A stretch of DNA of 64,000 nucleotides, taken from assembly GCA_000697055.1 (NCBI GenBank), contig JNDT01001474.1, positions 1 to 64,000 of the forward strand, in the 5' to 3' direction. This DNA is from Saksenaea vasiformis B4078 (lineage: Eukaryota; Mucoromycota; Mucoromycetes; Mucorales; Saksenaeaceae). The notes under the pieces are model-generated. The model had not been told where the DNA came from. It searched no databases and saw only the letters and a program-made list of their open reading frames with translations. The position numbers and the translations under genes were made by a program. Below are positions 51,101 to 63,789 of the stretch, piece by piece. Numbering within the stretch: the first letter of the stretch is position 1; every line of letters starts with the position of its first letter.

Positions 51101-54100
51101 AAAAAGGTTGTGTTTGGTTCTTGCTCGATATCCACTATAATCGAGACATCCGATTCAGTACAATTCAGCCCGAAATTTAACAACTTACATGTTTCTTTTG
51201 GTAATCTCACTTCGGATGGGGATATCCGCTCGTATAATTCGGCGAGAGAGAGTTCAAAGTGCGTTCTTTTGACGAGCTTGTTGGTGATGACTCGTGGCAA
51301 CTTTCGGATGTAACGTTGCAAATGCGTGTTTGGATTGTACAAATGAAGAGTAACCAAATAGTCGTTCATCTCAGTAAACACAAGTTGGAAAAACTGTGTC
51401 AGCCAATGAATCGGTATTTCACAAGCAGCACTGAATTGAGTCAGATCAAACAAGAGTTCAAAAGGATGGCTAAGATATGGTTCCATCACCTATCGTCATA
51501 TAATTGTTTGAATTAGCCAAAGTGGCTTCTTTTTTTTTCTTTTTTCTCCCTTACCCGAAGCATGTAATAGATCAATAATTCGAAATCACACGTCTCGGCG
51601 TCGACATTTCGAGCGATTACATAGAACACGGGACGTCCGCCCTTCGAGACACCGCCTTGGAAAAAGGCGTTTTGAGAGCTGATAGCTGTCAGATCACGAT
51701 GGCTATTTCTCCGAATAAATTCACTGTAATGATGGTTGCCGTTGGCCAGGACGTAATTACGCGAGTAATTGACTTCGTGTTGCGAAACGTCAGGGGGTCG
51801 TCCGAGTTGTGCAAGTAAGTTCGATAAACGATCAATCGTCTTTTTCCATTCCAGCAAAGATTGCGTATCTGTTGCGCCCCTCATCCGCCGACTAGCCAAA
51901 TCTCTTGACATACGCTCAAGATTTTCAAAGAGGTAACGATGGAGTTTTCCATAACCGTTTTGGTCCATTCGCATGGTGGCTGGCGGGTCTCTTGGTTCGA
52001 GATCATTAGGTAATGAGGAGATTTCTCGTAAAAAGCGCATCACTTGGTAGATATTATTTGTCAAGAAATCGTTCAGGACGATCATGTGTGTTTCTTTCGC
52101 GCCAAACAGGACATTGTTTGCCAAGTTTTGCATAATACGCGTGGCCTGGAGCAAGATCTTGCGCACATTTTTACTTCTGGGAACTGCTTGCTTCGCAAAG
52201 CCAGTACTTTCTGGAGTCAAGATCGATGGTCCAAAAAGACGCAAAAAGACAAAACCACCAACGGCTGTGTTCTTTGCTTCAGGGAATCGTTGATGCACAG
52301 CTTCCGCAATGAGTGAAAGTTCTTCACGGAAGACTCTGTTAAAACAGCAAATAAGTCAAGGCTTGTTCCACAATAAAAAGTAAGAAAAAAGGAGCGCCTA
52401 CCTTGGCGCGTTTGGTGCAGATTGGCAGATGGCATTTAACAAGATGCTGGTTGCACGGATAACGTTTTCCTTGTTTCTCATGATATCGTCATCTGGTCCT
52501 AATTTTTGCGGGTCCAGTTCCCATGTAGTTTCCTCGTCTGAAAGGCTGTTGATTGCTTCCATAGCCGGCTGGAGTGTGATACGGATATAATCTACACAGC
52601 TCAACCGTGCATAGATAGATAAAATCCGCGTGGCCATGGTAGTACTGCGGAAAAGTGTCGCTTCTTGTTCTGTTGATAGGGTAAGTCACTTAACCAAGGC
52701 TATTGTTCTATGCAATTCTCCGTACCTGTTGTCTGTACTTCTTTCGCAATCACGGCCTTGAGCAGATCCACTACTTTACTGCGTGACTCAAAACAAAGAA
52801 GTAAAACCTCAGCAACGCCACTAATATCCGTAGCCGGGCAAACTTCGCACAACGACATGGCAACTTCCATATCCGCTTCCACGAGCATCTGTCTAATTTG
52901 TCAAACAAACGATTGCACGTGTATTGGGATGACTTACATCAATGAGCTTTTCGTATCGATCTGTTACTACGCTTTCGGCTAAAGTTTCGAACTCCGTGCC
53001 TTGATTGAGAATGTTCGTCAACACTTGCATGAAGGCTGTTCGTGTTCTCGTGTCTTCATGGTAACCCATAGCTAACGAATACTTGAGGCCGGCGTCCACG
53101 TTAGCACTCAGTAAGTTAGACATCGCCAGAATAGTATAGTCCTTCAACGGCGAAAAATCGTAATAGTTTTCAGCCGGCTAAATAGGAAAAAACGGCTCAT
53201 TGTCAATACCATGAACGGCTGTTGGGTTGTATTTTCGACTCTCACCTTGGATGGAGCAGCTAGTAGCTCCATGCTCGTTCTTGTACCAGATGCTCTATTC
53301 GCCTCCAGCTAATCATGACACATTTAGATAAAACCCACAACCAATAGATACTTCTTACCTCGTTTAATCGGCAGCGATTCAGCAGTTTCAAAAAGAAGGT
53401 AAAGTACTTGTAGAACAAGCGACTCTTGACCTCGCAAGTCTCCATCTGTCTTACAGGCTCTGCAGGCTGAAGCGGCAACTGATGCAGAATGCCCACAATG
53501 GCTTTGAGACAGGCCTGATCTAGATCTCTATGCAATTTCTCGCTTTGCGAAAGATCCTGTGAAAGAACGGACACTTTAGTATCAACCTTCAACTAGGAAC
53601 CCCTTATCAGCAAAGTGGACGCGCATCGCAACGGAAAACATACCAAAGCAAAATCACTGGTCCACTCAACAATGATTTCGAGCAGTCTGTTGCGTAAACG
53701 CATCTCGTTTCGGATGACGATTTGCTCTTTCTTCGACATGAGCGTCTCTAGCAAGTGACACATTTTAATTTTGATACGTAAAGCAACGTAATTCGCTGGC
53801 AATTTGCTGAGATAGGTCGCAAACTGTTGTATCAACGTGCCAAAGTCAATGTTCAGCAGATGGTCTCCCGGATCGGTCAAACGATCAAGAATCAGTTTTA
53901 GGACCAGTACGGCTTGTTCCACGAAAAGTGTATGGTGTGATGCACAGGCAATCTCTTCACTCACATCAATGCAACGTGCCATGAAATCTTCAAGATGTCG
54001 AAACAAGGTCGCATAGAGAGCAGGTGACAAGTCGCAGCCAAGTGTATCTTTTGCCGCTTCGCGAATAAAGACATTATCACAGACCAAAAGATCCACCATT

Positions 54101-57100
54101 TGTTTCATGAATCGATCCACCATCATGGCTGGCTCGTTAGGAGAAGGTGCGCGATGTGATGAGGCTGCGTGATCGCTCGTGCGGTAGCGTCTGATCTCTG
54201 TGTTGTCTGTATCCGCTGCCAGACAGCAGCCACCAAGAGAGGCAAGAAAGCCTGTGTAATTTTGCCACTCTGTCGCCTTTTCGTCGTCCATGTCAAAGTG
54301 ACCCTGAGGAGAGGAGGGGGACCGTCCAATGGGTGTGCGAACTTGACGCCCTGTAGCGTACCGCCTCGCAGAGTCTGTCCCCTCGTCGAAGTTCTCTTCT
54401 GCAAAGCGATTGACAATAGGTGTAAGGTACTCCCATCGCTTCCATGCTTCTTCCCATGCAGCCAGGTTTCCTGGTGTGTGTCGCGACATCATACGCATGA
54501 ATTTGCGGATACGCTTCTGCTGCGCTTTGCGTCCTAAAAAGACGGTGTCCTCAGAGGCAAGATCTGAATAGATAGCAATGTTTCTGATCAAGGTGATCTG
54601 ACTGAGATGTGGATCATCATCTTGATCGGACAGTTGTGCTTCTACACAGAGATAGCCTAGACAGCGAATAGAGTCGGAGCATATGTCAGTATTTGGGGAA
54701 CACAAAGATACGAGCAGGGCGATTTCAAGAGCTACCGAAGACTGGAGTCTTTCCCGGACACCCGCCCCTTCACCAGCTATATCCTGCACGATAAAAACAT
54801 GAGTTGGAACGCCACCGAACGTTTATGTTAGATCCTACCATATTGCTACGTAGATGGTCATTTCTTGCAAGAAGTAGCTTCATTAATAGATTCAGCAACA
54901 CTTTCAGACCTTCTTCTCCTCGTTTATTGTCAAGCATTTGTCGTGCCAGGGCAAAAACAGCCTGCGAGGAGATACGCCAAAAGCTGATCATCATCGATCC
55001 TTCTGGACCCCATTTGGCGATGTAGGTAGAAAGATGTAACTTAGCAAGACATTCGCCAGCGCTTTGTTGGACTGTGTAGTCTGTATGTTGGACTAAATTG
55101 GCTAGGCCCGTCATAAAACTAGCATTCTGTTCCACTCGATCGGGATCGTGACCCTATAAAAGGATAAGAATAAGAACTAACGATTTGATCTGGTTACCAA
55201 AAGAGCTAGTATGGGATCTTCCCGGAACAAGCGAAGCATATCTCGAAGTAGTTCAATACGATGATGCGCATCAGGTGCGTTTTCCTTTCTTGTCAACCTC
55301 CGCTGACTGCTGCTGACGCTTGCGGTATCTGATTTAATGTTTCCAAATTCCCAAGCAATGGTTTGTAAGAAAAGTTTCCGTAGTGTTGTGCAGAGCGAGC
55401 CGTACATCGAACTAATGGGCGGGTTCCAATGGAGACGGGTTTCATCTTCTTGGGTGATGGCGAGACATGACTTCACCAAGGCATGTTTGAACATGACGGG
55501 GGCATTTTCCTCCAGGCACGTGGGGACGATTGTTTTGAGAGTGCCGTTGGGATCAAGACGTAAGCGAGCCAACAGATAATCTGTTATCAGTGTTTGGGTA
55601 TCAATTGCATAGCCGAGAGATGCAATGGTAGTTTCAGCTAGTGTTGGGCGAGTAAAGTTCCAAATTTTATCTTTTAGATCGTCTTCAACGTCTGCCACAA
55701 TGTGACGGAGTACAGAATCTTCGGTCGGCGGAACATATGTCGAAGCTTTGCAGAGATCCACGTAACACATGGCTGCAATATCAGCCATCCGCGAGCTCCG
55801 TAAGGATTTTCGTAACACAACAAGGAAAGTCGTCTAAATTAAATTTTGCCATGTGAATGATTGCCATCAAATAAAACGTTTTTTCTTCTTTCATTTGCGC
55901 AATGGTACTTACCCTCCGTTTTTGGGATGATTCGTCATCCAGAAAGGCCTGTAGTAACAGACCTGGAGATAAAGCAAGCAACAGAGTCTGTAAAGGCCAT
56001 AAGACCGCTCTATTCCGTGGATTGTCTGCTTTGGAGCTACACAAATCGAACAAGATATCCGATCCACCCAGTAAACGATCTTCCGTGGCACATACTTCGG
56101 CAAATTGGTTAGGATAGGTCTCGATCCACCTCCAAATGGCTTTGCGCATCATCTTTGAAAAAAGTAACTTGGCGTGTCGTTTCATATGTAGAAAATATGA
56201 GCTTAGTTCTAAAGAAGGATAGTGGGAGTCAGCAGACGTCAAAGGGTTACACGTCCTTTTTTTTAATATATATATTTGTACCTGTCAGCACTATCTCTAA
56301 CCGTGGTCTTGTCAAACAACAGAATTCAAGCATTCTTATTTCTGATGGGTTTTTGTCAGCAGCTTCAGTGACGGCGCCGAGTACTTGTACAGCATGTTTG
56401 ATTTTGGCGTAGTAAGTTAGCCAGTTGCTTGCGCTCACGTAATACAGAACTTTCCCAGCTGCTCTGTAAATATCCATAACGAGATCCAAGTCGGTATTCG
56501 TATTGCTAGTCTGGGTATCAGTTGAATAATCGGAGGATGTAGAGGATTGATCGTTTGTTTCGTCAATAAGATGGACATGACTGAGAAATCGATTCATCAG
56601 AACAAGTATAAAGGTCACCAGCGCTTCATCCAAAGGAGGAAGATCAATAAATTGTGATACAGGAGCCTGACTTCGTCCCATTTCATCTTCGTCGTCTATA
56701 TAACCTGTTGCAGCGGCAGCGGCGGCAGCTTCAGCAGTTTTTGCTGCAAACGTGGCATCCACGAGTTTTTGTTTTGATTGTTCCCGATAGCATTTCCAAT
56801 GATGTTGCATACATGCAGATAACAAACGTAAAATAAATAACTGAGATTGTAAAGCTTCCAAGGATTGGTCGGCAGCAGACTGATTCTAAGGGTTGATGAA
56901 CTATGCAATGAATCACACGAGTTTTTTTTGGGAGAAAGAGATGTATTATACCTTTGAAACACTTTCCAAGACACTCCCCAAGATATTTGCAATTATAGAC
57001 AATTTATATCGACTTAGTTCAATAACGGCAGCCACTGTATATATAGACAAGTTAGAACAATTCTTGATCCATAACGGGTTATTTATACCAGTTTGTTGAA

Positions 57101-57291
57101 CTATAGGATCTTGTTCCAAATTTTCCAATGTCTTTCCGCTATAAATAGGCAGCTAAAGGTAAAAAGAAGAAGAAGAAGAAGAAGAGGAAGAGGTTAAAGT
57201 TGTTGCCATGTAAAAGTTGACATAAGCAAAAACATACTCGCACAGCGACGCGATTAATAAGATTGTTAATGAGTTTTGTATTATTACGCAT
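48114..57291 (-). CDS. Neurofibromin/IRA-type Ras GTPase-activating protein
   Basis: Negative regulator of Ras: it accelerates GTP hydrolysis and so dampens cAMP/PKA and growth signalling. The very large gene (9.2 kb, more than 20 short introns, about 2,600 aa) starts at ATG 57291. That exon (MRNNTKLINNLINRVAVR) joins LPIYSGKTLENLEQDP in frame. Helical HEAT-like repeats fill the N-terminal half. The RasGAP domain (about 52,150-52,700) has the arginine finger in EATLFRSTTMATRILSIYAR and the second signature FVFLRLFGPSILTPE. It is followed by a Sec14/CRAL-TRIO-PH-like module beginning GGRPVFYVIARNVD and RVMEPYLSHPFELLFDLTQF. A long helical C-terminus ends ELGFPALGEHMFG..LLARITE (stop 48114). 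The finger reads LFRST where human neurofibromin has LFRGN; the arginine is kept. No frame break is detected by eye. Confidence 0.9.
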
Positions 57292-59197
57292 GTGAGGAAA
57301 AAGAAAAAGAAGATGGGTCACGATTGATTTAGTCGTGACATAGAAGAAGAGGAAAAAAGAGGGGGGCCAGTCGCATACACGCACAGGCCGAGCTTTTTCA
57401 TGGACTTGTCGAATCCGCTGGTCGGGATTTTGAACACTAAAAAACACAAACTGGCTGTTTTCTTCCCCGCGCAGATCAAATATTCACGCTTGGCTCGAAA
57501 TCGGGTTCAAAATCAACGAATGAAATTTGTAGAACTATCTAAAACTTAAACCAATCAAATTCTTGCGAAAAAACCTTAAAGTCGCTCCCTTACCCACTCC
57601 CCTTTATCCTCCTTTTTTGTTATGTTCTCCTACCATTTCTTCCTATTTGACAGTTTTAACTAAACTTCTTAACGAAACCCCACATAACTGACAACTAATT
57701 TTTCTCCTTTAACATTTAAAAAAAATATTGATTTTGCACGGACCTACTATCTACACCAATATTGTATCACACACATTTTAATTTACGCATGCACTCTTTA
57801 TTTCTTTTTTTGACTTTTTTTTTTTTACTATGACAACAGACAGCTAAAAAGACGACATGATAACTAAGCATAGTAGAGAAAGGATAAAGTATAAAAAAAA
57901 AGAAGAAAATAAGACAGATTTACTGGCTATCAACCCCTTCTAACACAACGCCGCAGGAAACACGTGGCCTCCACATACACATACACATGGCTTGACATTT
58001 CTTGAATTCCCTTGCATTCTGTGCACTATCACTGTTAAAATCATCCTTATGCAGAAAGAATAGAAACATTGAAGCAACAATGGACACTCTCTATTCAAAA
58101 GAATAATTTATGCTTGCTTGAAAAGATGTAGTACATACCACAATAAAGTTTGAATGACCGAAAGCTTGAGTTATCATCACATGGAATGAATAGTATTTAT
58201 TGTTTCGTCATGAGCAATTGAAACATTAGCTATTCTGTAGGGACTTATATATTTAACCCTATTACCGCTGTGATCTAACTAGACAGACTAAGGTCTAACA
58301 ACACTAAATCGTGCTTTTCCATCAAATTTAGTCTTTTGAAGGTAACCATTGACATGTACTATGCAATGTTTTTACGGCGTGAGTTTATATCAACGCTATC
58401 GGACGAGTTACTCGTGATAAATGACCCCCCTTTCATTCTTAGAATAGGCGAGGCACTACGAGTGACGGAGTAAAATATCTTAAATCTCAGACACTACCAA
58501 AGCCTGGGGCGGCTTTGCCTAAAAAATTCGCGTGATGCCGGTCCTGCTGGAATACTTTAAACAATTCGTCACTGAGCCAGTCATTACGTCTTCTTTTGAC
58601 ATCTGAAAACGTCGACGACGGTTCAAACCTGGATGCTTCCTTCCAATTACTTAGTAAGCTCGTAGTAAATCCCACTTGCCAGATTCCTTTCCGCGAAGAA
58701 ACTCTTCTTATGTGTTTTTCATGCTGGCGAAGTAGTTTTGACCAATCTTATAGGACCGTAGAAAACTCAGCTAGAGTTGTGTGACCGCGGAACAAAAAAT
58801 GGAAGCGAATAGGGACCCGCGTTGTTTTACGAAGGTTAACGAAGGTTAACGGGCACTTGAATAGTGGTAGCCGGCGTCGTCAGATTGCGGCTAGGTTCAT
58901 ATGACAGTTTGTGCTCTTTAAATATGAATTCAATGTCGATCCCGTTAGTACGAAATTCGTCGCTATCGCACAACAGCCAATGACACCTTAAAATTAATCC
59001 AATTCATACTCCTAGAACTCGTTCTATGAAAGAAGTTTTCACACATCGCATGCCCAACGGTGCAAAAACGAACTGAACTTCAGACTTGACTCCCATCGGA
59101 AGGATATCAGAGCTATGGCACTAATACTGGTGGCTATAATGAATGCTTCTTATGCAAATTTAATCAAATAAAGATGAAATAATTATTTATGAGAATT
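57292..59197. other. Intergenic region upstream of the RasGAP gene
   Basis: Contains the presumed RasGAP promoter, homopolymer-rich sequence (57720-57910), and a coding-like remnant at 58487-58760 (listed separately). Direct doubling of GAAGGTTAAC occurs at about 58832-58851. No RNA gene is seen. Confidence 0.45.
58487..58760 (-). pseudogene. Coding-like remnant, unrecognised
   Basis: One minus-strand frame reads about 85 hydrophilic codons (..DWSKLLRQHEKHIRRVSS.. to ..NFLGKAAPGFGSV, stop 58487). It is open from about 58742, just after a TAA, and has no upstream ATG. The charged, helical composition looks protein-like. The frame could be a terminal exon whose upstream part is lost. Confidence 0.3.
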
Positions 59198-61894
59198 CTA
59201 TTCCAACATGTCATCGTCTTCGGCACCATCCAAGTCAACCCTCCGCCTCTTGCCAACTCTTCCACTGAAGTTCTCTTCATTTGCAAAGCTCTTCCCGGTC
59301 TTCTCTCGAAGAGCTTCCACACCGTCGTCTTCTTGTGCCCATTCAAGTACCAGATGACGCCCGTACAAATGGATACTGCTCATGTTTTCAAAGACATTCT
59401 TGGCTTCTTGTTTTGTCATGAAATCCAAAAATGCGAAACCACGGTGGCCACCATTGAACTTTTTAGGCAGACGAAGCGATTTCAGTTGACCATAGGTACT
59501 ACTCTGCGTTTTAGTACAAAAATAAAAGAAAGGTCGCCTCTCTATCTTACCTGAACAGCTCCCGCAGATCCTTGACGGTTGCTTCGAAAGGAATATTTCG
59601 TACAACCAGTTTGGTGCCTTCCCCAGTTGTCGTAGCTTTTCTCTTATTATCCGCGCTCTTGTTCGAGAACTTGAGTGCAAGTGCATGCCCATCAAGAGTA
59701 TATCCCTAGAAAACGCTAATGAGTCTACCAGCACATAACATAATAACAAAGACGACGAACCTGCATGGCTTTTAATGCCTTGTTTGCATTGTCCACATTG
59801 TTAAATTCAACGAAACCGTAACCCATACTTAAAGTCTTGCCCGGGTTCTTCGCATCAGGCTTAACATTGATACGAGAAGATCTGTAACCTTCCAGACTCG
59901 AGAACACTTTTCGAAGTCCCTCTGGTGTGGTTGAGAAGTTGAGGTTCTTCACAAACAGCGTTGCCACATCAGCATCGTCATGTGTACTTGTGCTCTCGAT
60001 GATATCAGCGCCGGTAACAGCAGTCTTGACACGTTCTTTCTGATCCTTTTTAACGGACGCTGGATCCATTTTGTCCCTAAATATGCCACTTGGGGCCTTT
60101 TCAAGATAGATCAACGTATCTTTAAATCGACGATAAGCAAGCGACTTGAATGCATTGCGAGCTTCTGTAGGCTCTAAAAATTCCACAACAGCGATCGTTT
60201 TTGCCGGTGGAATCAGTACTCTTCCAAGTTCACCAAACTTTCCAAAAAGTTCTCGGAGATCTTCCTCCGAAGTCCCATATGGAATATTCTTCACCAAGAT
60301 GACGGTATCGCTACGAGTTTTCTTTCCAAATGTGTCCAAAACAATACCGTGCTTTTCAAAGAATTCTTTCGTTTCGGTAATAATCTGCGTTTCGGCCAGC
60401 GCAAGACGGACAGCCATGTTGTCGGCTTCCGCATTCAACACATCAGACTTGGCCACACCCAACCGATCAGCAATGGATTCCGCAATGGCATCGCTCTAAC
60501 CATGGATGTTAAGAAACTAGGTATTTTTCATGAACCCTACTTACGCTCATGTACAGTGAATTCCAATTGAACTCATTTCCTGCCAGATTTTTTCTCTTTT
60601 TCTCCTTCTCTTTTTTCACACTGCTCAATTTTGTGCCGTTTGGACCAAAAAGTTCATCCTCCTTTGCTGGTGGTTTTTCTTTGGCTGGTAAGATATGTAA
60701 TAATCGGCCTTGGAAAGTTTTCATGTCAAGATCTTCGTAAGCTTTGACGGCATGTTCTGGAAGGAGGTATAGGATGTAAGCGTAACCTTTGGACTGCTTG
60801 GTATCTCTTGAAATTGGCATGTGAACCTGTCCACGTTTATATCAGATATTGACTGCAACTTTTTGTCTTTCCCCCATTACCTCAGACAAAGTACCATACT
60901 TGGAAAACAAGGTTTTAAGATCCTCTTCTGTGCACGAATAGGAGAGATTTCTCACAAACAATCGGCCTGTATCCTCAATCTGCTCCTTAATACTTGCTGG
61001 CTCTTTGGGCATCTCGGTGCTATCCGGCTCTGTTCGTGCAGTATCGCCTTTGATAGGATTGCTATCGTTATCCATGTCATTCTCGTTCTTTTCCACATCT
61101 TCCATGGTTTCATCTTCGTCATCTTTTGGTTTCTTTGCTGGAAGATCTTCATACAATTCGTCGTCTGAGTCTGCAATCGAGGTCACCATAACTTCAGCAG
61201 CCGTGTTGCCATCTGTCGTCGGTGCTATGTCGTCGTTACCCCATGTCTTACTCTTTGTTCGGGAACCCATCACATCCAAGAATTCTTTCAATTTGGGATC
61301 GTTTTCAACCGCCTTCAGTTTATTCACATGCTCCTCCTTCTTTCGTTGCTGTTCGCGGAAAGCCTCTGTCTCTTCAACTGCGAATTCTGAACTTTTCTTG
61401 TCTGATCCATAAACCTTGTCGTGAGCAGAAGACCCTTCTGAGTATTTACTCCACGGTCGAGGCAAAGAACTGTCTCCGTACTAATTACCTAATCAGTACG
61501 CTAGTTGTGCCTATTTCATTGAAACCTACCGGAATAGCCTTTTCCACTATGATGCGTGACATGTTGATAAACGTCTTGTTGAAGTGCTTCAAAGCTGCAT
61601 CCGCTGCTTCTTCGGTTCTATATCCAATAAATCCGAATTTACGGGAAGTTCCTTGACTATAAGGAAAAAGAAAAAAAAAGGTATGAATTGCACAATCTAA
61701 TGAGACACTAATGGTGGACCTACGCTGTCTTCATAAGCTTTGCATCGGTGACTTCTCCTTGTTTGGCGAAATGCTCTCGTAAAGCATCTTCTGTAAGGTA
61801 CTTTGGTAAATTCTTCACAATCAAACGCGACCTGGGTTTGTCAATAAAAAAGGAAATTAGAGATCCAAAGGTGCAATTAATGTCATACTTACAT
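59198..61894 (-). CDS. MRD1: Multiple RNA-binding domain protein Mrd1 (RBM19), pre-rRNA processing
   Basis: U3 snoRNP-associated factor needed for 18S rRNA processing in the nucleolus. Joined exons give RRM1 ([21 protein letters not shown] .. [10 protein letters not shown]), a charged acidic linker, and RRM2 ([21 protein letters not shown] .. [10 protein letters not shown]). RRM3 follows ([21 protein letters not shown]), then RRM4 ([21 protein letters not shown] .. GYGFVEFNN) and RRM5 ([21 protein letters not shown] .. HRGFAFLDF). It ends with a basic patch GKRRR and an acidic tail (stop 59198). Five RRMs in this order with the between-domain block FNWNSLYMS are diagnostic. The start ATG is split by an intron: AT at 61894-61893 and G at 61831, giving MSRLIVKN as in other fungi. 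Length is about 800 aa, intact. Confidence 0.92.
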
Positions 61895-62424
61895 TAGAAT
61901 CGACTGCAGATCTTGAAGGAAAAAAAAATCGAGTCCTTAAAAACGCCGGTCCAAGATGGTCACGGTCAATGCTGGTTGGGTTGGTGCGCCGCTTGAAAAC
62001 GTACCTGAATACTGTAGTAACTGTCTTTGCAAGGCATCAATTGATATCACTCCTGCAGCAGAAACTGTTTTGCAAGCTATAGATCTACGCTGACAGCTTC
62101 TTTCAAGGTCTTTCGTATTTCCAAAACGTTCTTTACACTTTTGTTCACATAATGATTACTGGTAGAAAGGAGATCCAAGGATTACGTATTTCATCTGTTT
62201 ATCCAACATGCGAACCCAAGCTGATTCATCGTCATTCATACGGCTGTAAAGTATTTTTAATTATTCTCTGTACAAAGAAATGTCAACGGCGGGTACCTCT
62301 TCCTACGTAGGACCCATAGACTAACACTGTGTTTAACTCTATTTATGAATAACTGAAATAAACCGATCATCACTTGGATACACATAGATAAAGGGAGATA
62401 AGCGTGAAATTGTAGAATGGAACG
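61895..62424 (-). other. Upstream exons of MRD1 or a small unresolved gene
   Basis: Minus-strand sequence contains two exon-like pieces. One, around 62002-62080, is bounded by a possible AG acceptor (GATCTATAG) and a GT donor (TTCAG|GTACGT). The other, around 61893-61914, is preceded by a pyrimidine tract ending TTCAAG. Spliced together they read in frame into the MRD1 start (..QLLQYSDLQSILM-SRLIVKN), so they are either 5' UTR exons or an N-terminal extension. A 27-codon frame at about 62157-62240 (MNDDESAWVRMLDKQMK..) ends at TAA after FYQ and may be another exon. No known family is recognised. Confidence 0.35.
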
Positions 62425-62940
62425 CTAGGCATTGTTGACGGTTTTGATGAACTTCAAAAGTGCTTGGTCAAACTGATCAGACCGAATCGGCATTTCGGGC
62501 GTATGGAAGGGGTTCTTCATGACAAAATCACTATACCAATCGTAAATCTTTTTCATGTATGGATCGACACTGCTTTGTTGAGGATCTGTAATCAGCAAGA
62601 ACTTGGTTCCTAAACGGTCAATCAGTAAGTCAAGCTGACCATCGACTTTCGTAATCTCTTGTTACCAGTCAACGTCTGAGAACAGTACAACTTGAAATTC
62701 TCGGCTTCCAACATTTCAATGCCTGACGATCCGTAAACAGGTGAAAGCTTTGATGTGATCGCATGGACACTGCTTACAACATGAAGTCGCGTTATAACGG
62801 AAATCTGAGGTGACCTACCCGTGGAATGTGCCTGCTAAGACCAGGTATTCATTGCTCGACAGCTTCTCTAAATGCTCAGCAAAGTCTTTCTGGTAGACAA
62901 GACCACCAGCTTTATTAATGATATACAAAGAATAGATCAT
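62425..62940 (-). CDS. TRS23: TRAPP complex subunit 4 (Trs23/TRAPPC4, sybindin-like)
   Basis: Core subunit of the TRAPP complexes that activate Rab GTPases Ypt1/Rab1 at the ER-Golgi interface. ATG 62940 (MIYSLYIINKAGGLVYQKDF) is chosen because it gives the conserved longin-fold start; in-frame upstream codons are not conserved. Three exons. Exon 1 ends ..LVLAGTFHG and joins SVHAITSKLSPVYGSSGIEML. After LYCSQTLTG an intron leads to TKFLLITDPQQSSVDPYMKKIY, then YSDFVMKNPFHTPEMPIR and ..FIKTVNNA with stop at 62425. LSP..GSSGIEMLE and KNPF..EMPIR are the family hallmarks. About 140 aa, shorter than yeast Trs23, similar to a minimal TRAPPC4. The first intron (46 nt) has a usable but not unique acceptor. 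Confidence 0.9.
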
Positions 62941-63789
62941 GGTATCAGTGAAAGGAATAAAAGAACCCGGCACCGGAGTCAAACGATATGGGCATACTGA
63001 GCGTATCGGAGTCTCAATAACCACAACCTCCAAAAGCCTTCGCGTTAGAGGGCATTTACATCCTGGTTCTGGATCTACTTATTACGAGGTACTACCAAAT
63101 TGGCGCATGGCTAGTACCTGACAGGCAATGTGAGTGCATTTTTTTGCAGAAAAAAAAAAAGAATTGTCAGCTCTACAGACCTGTGGTTTGTATCAATGTT
63201 TACAATCAGTCGATGAACATCAAAGCCGGTTCGGACCAGTGTAACGCTAGTAGACGTCCCAAAAGGCGGGGAGGACACTACCTATGGCTTGGCAGACTTG
63301 AAGGGGGGCGGAAAGTGACGGTAAGTGACGGTAAGTTAATCTGTAGAAGGAACGTTCGATTATATGAGGCGCGCTGTACTGCCGAAGTAGATATGGCATG
63401 TAATATTTGTTCTCTTATATAGGCTAGCTGCATATATGTTCATAGATGATACGGCGTGGGACGCAAATGAACAATAGATCCTTCGAACTTTTTTTTTCGA
63501 CAATACAGTTGGCCTTCATATGTTGGAAGGTTTATTCTCGGTCAATTCCATACTGGATAACTTCTTGAAATTGTGTGTGTCACTGGCTAAAGAATAACTT
63601 TTCCATGCATTCACTGTACGTGCAATCTGTTTGCGTAGCACGCCACTGGATGCTCACAAAGCACGTGGGGGAAACAGGCTGGTGATGATACTGTAGCCAA
63701 CTGTGACTTCGTCGTGTGTGTGTCTCCGAAAGCAATTCCCTGTCTGCAGTGGAAAAGTCGTCCTTTTTTGAATTTACGAACTGTTAAGC
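62941..63789. other. Intergenic region between TRS23 and the right-edge gene
   Basis: Divergent promoters are likely. A frame at 63144-63422 (+) begins in a lysine-encoding poly-A run and has no recognisable product. A direct repeat GTGACGGTAAGTGACGGTAAG lies near 63314-63334. No RNA gene is seen. Confidence 0.45.

Noticed and set aside
57139..57447. 102-codon minus-strand ORF at the RasGAP start
   Set aside because: Largely Phe/Leu from a (TTC)n run and out of frame with the conserved RasGAP exon that begins at 57291.
63144..63422. 92-codon plus-strand ORF beginning with poly-lysine
   Set aside because: Starts in a poly-A run and no motif is seen; composition and context look intergenic.
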